Source: an uncultured Butyrivibrio sp. (GTDB taxonomy: Bacteria > Bacillota > Clostridia > Lachnospirales > Lachnospiraceae). From it: DNA of 5,989 nucleotides. The translations under genes were made by a program, and so were the position numbers. The notes under the pieces are model-generated. The model had not been told where the DNA came from. It searched no databases and saw nothing but the letters and a program-made list of their open reading frames with translations. The stretch is taken from assembly GCA_947169985.1 (NCBI GenBank), contig CAMVRW010000151.1, positions 1 through 5,989 on the forward strand, in the 5' to 3' direction. Below, piece by piece: positions 5,769-5,989 of this stretch; the first letter of the stretch is position 1, and each line of letters opens with the position of its first letter.

Positions 5769-5989
5769 TTATGCCATCTCTGCGATTTCCAGCAGAAGTC
5801 TTTCTGTATCGTCCCAGCCAAGGCAAGGATCAGTGATGGATTTACCATATACGCCTTCGCCGATCTTCTGGCAACCTTCCTCGATGTAACTTTCGATCAT
5901 AACACCCTTAACAAGGCTCTTGATATCAGGGTTGAGGCTTCTTGAATGAAGCACCTCTTTTACAATTCTGATCTGCTCCTTGAACTGCT
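5769..5989 (-). CDS. aroF: 3-deoxy-7-phosphoheptulonate (DAHP) synthase, class I, C-terminal part
   Basis: DAHP synthase joins phosphoenolpyruvate and erythrose 4-phosphate in the first step of the shikimate pathway. Only the last 73 codons are in the window; the frame stays open through 5989, and the GTG at 5954-5952 is an internal valine codon, not the start. The visible part matches the C-terminus of the AroF/AroG/AroH (class I alpha) family: QFKEQ, then GVMIESYIEEG with the metal-binding Glu (Glu302 in E. coli AroG), then YGKSITDPCLGWDDTE with the metal-binding Asp (Asp326), and a short tail ending EIAEMA. The feedback-binding N-terminal region is outside the window, so the isozyme cannot be assigned and the symbol is generic. 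It converges on the recombinase gene across a shared terminator. Confidence 0.93.
   Translation of the reverse strand, partial: QFKEQIRIVKEVLHSRSLNPDIKSLVKGVMIESYIEEGCQKIGEGVYGKSITDPCLGWDDTERLLLEIAEMA

Noticed and set aside
5769..5954. Short stand-alone 61-residue minus-strand gene starting at the GTG at 5954
   Set aside because: The frame continues upstream to the window edge with DAHP synthase-like residues, so this GTG is an internal valine codon.

Overview
The window looks like a chromosomal, housekeeping segment of an anaerobic low-to-moderate-GC Firmicute, most likely a Lachnospiraceae member (Butyrivibrio/Roseburia-like). This rests on the style of the HisF, Ung and DAP-decarboxylase sequences, strong AGGAGG-type ribosome sites, and tight head-to-tail packing of genes. 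The assignment is by recognition only; no database search was possible. No transposon, prophage, CRISPR array, tRNA or rRNA was seen.

Layout, left to right. (1) Positions 3-1352 (+): a gene of unknown function, possibly cut at its 5' end by the window edge. It encodes a long acidic, probably disordered N-terminus, a glycine run, a lysine/proline-rich stretch, one transmembrane segment and a helical C-terminal domain. (2) Positions 1395-2012 and 2019-2783 (+): hisH and hisF, the two subunits of imidazole glycerol phosphate synthase, with no other his gene in view. (3) Positions 2774-3451 (+): ung, uracil-DNA glycosylase, overlapping the end of hisF. (4) A 66-bp gap, then 3518-4807 (+): a diaminopimelate decarboxylase-like PLP enzyme (lysA). 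(5) Positions 4821-5717 (+), only 13 bp after lysA: a XerD-like tyrosine recombinase whose catalytic pocket is strongly altered. (6) A strong hairpin with T/A tracts on both sides (about 5716-5758), read as a bidirectional terminator between convergent genes. (7) Positions 5769-5989 (-): the C-terminal 73 codons of a class I DAHP synthase, running off the right edge.

Functionally the window mixes amino-acid biosynthesis (histidine, lysine/peptidoglycan precursor, aromatic amino acids) with DNA repair and recombination. The spacing suggests two plus-strand transcription units: the membrane protein-hisH-hisF-ung, and lysA-recombinase. These could also be one unit, because no terminator is visible between ung and lysA. 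HisH and HisF act as one complex; the other neighbours have no obvious shared pathway.

The item most worth a second look is the recombinase. It is intact and full length and keeps the nucleophilic tyrosine, the second arginine and the beta-hairpin lysine. However, three of the six canonical catalytic positions differ (Arg I to Lys, the His of HxxR to Phe, His/Trp III to Tyr). Second is the unrecognised charge-segregated membrane protein at the left edge.
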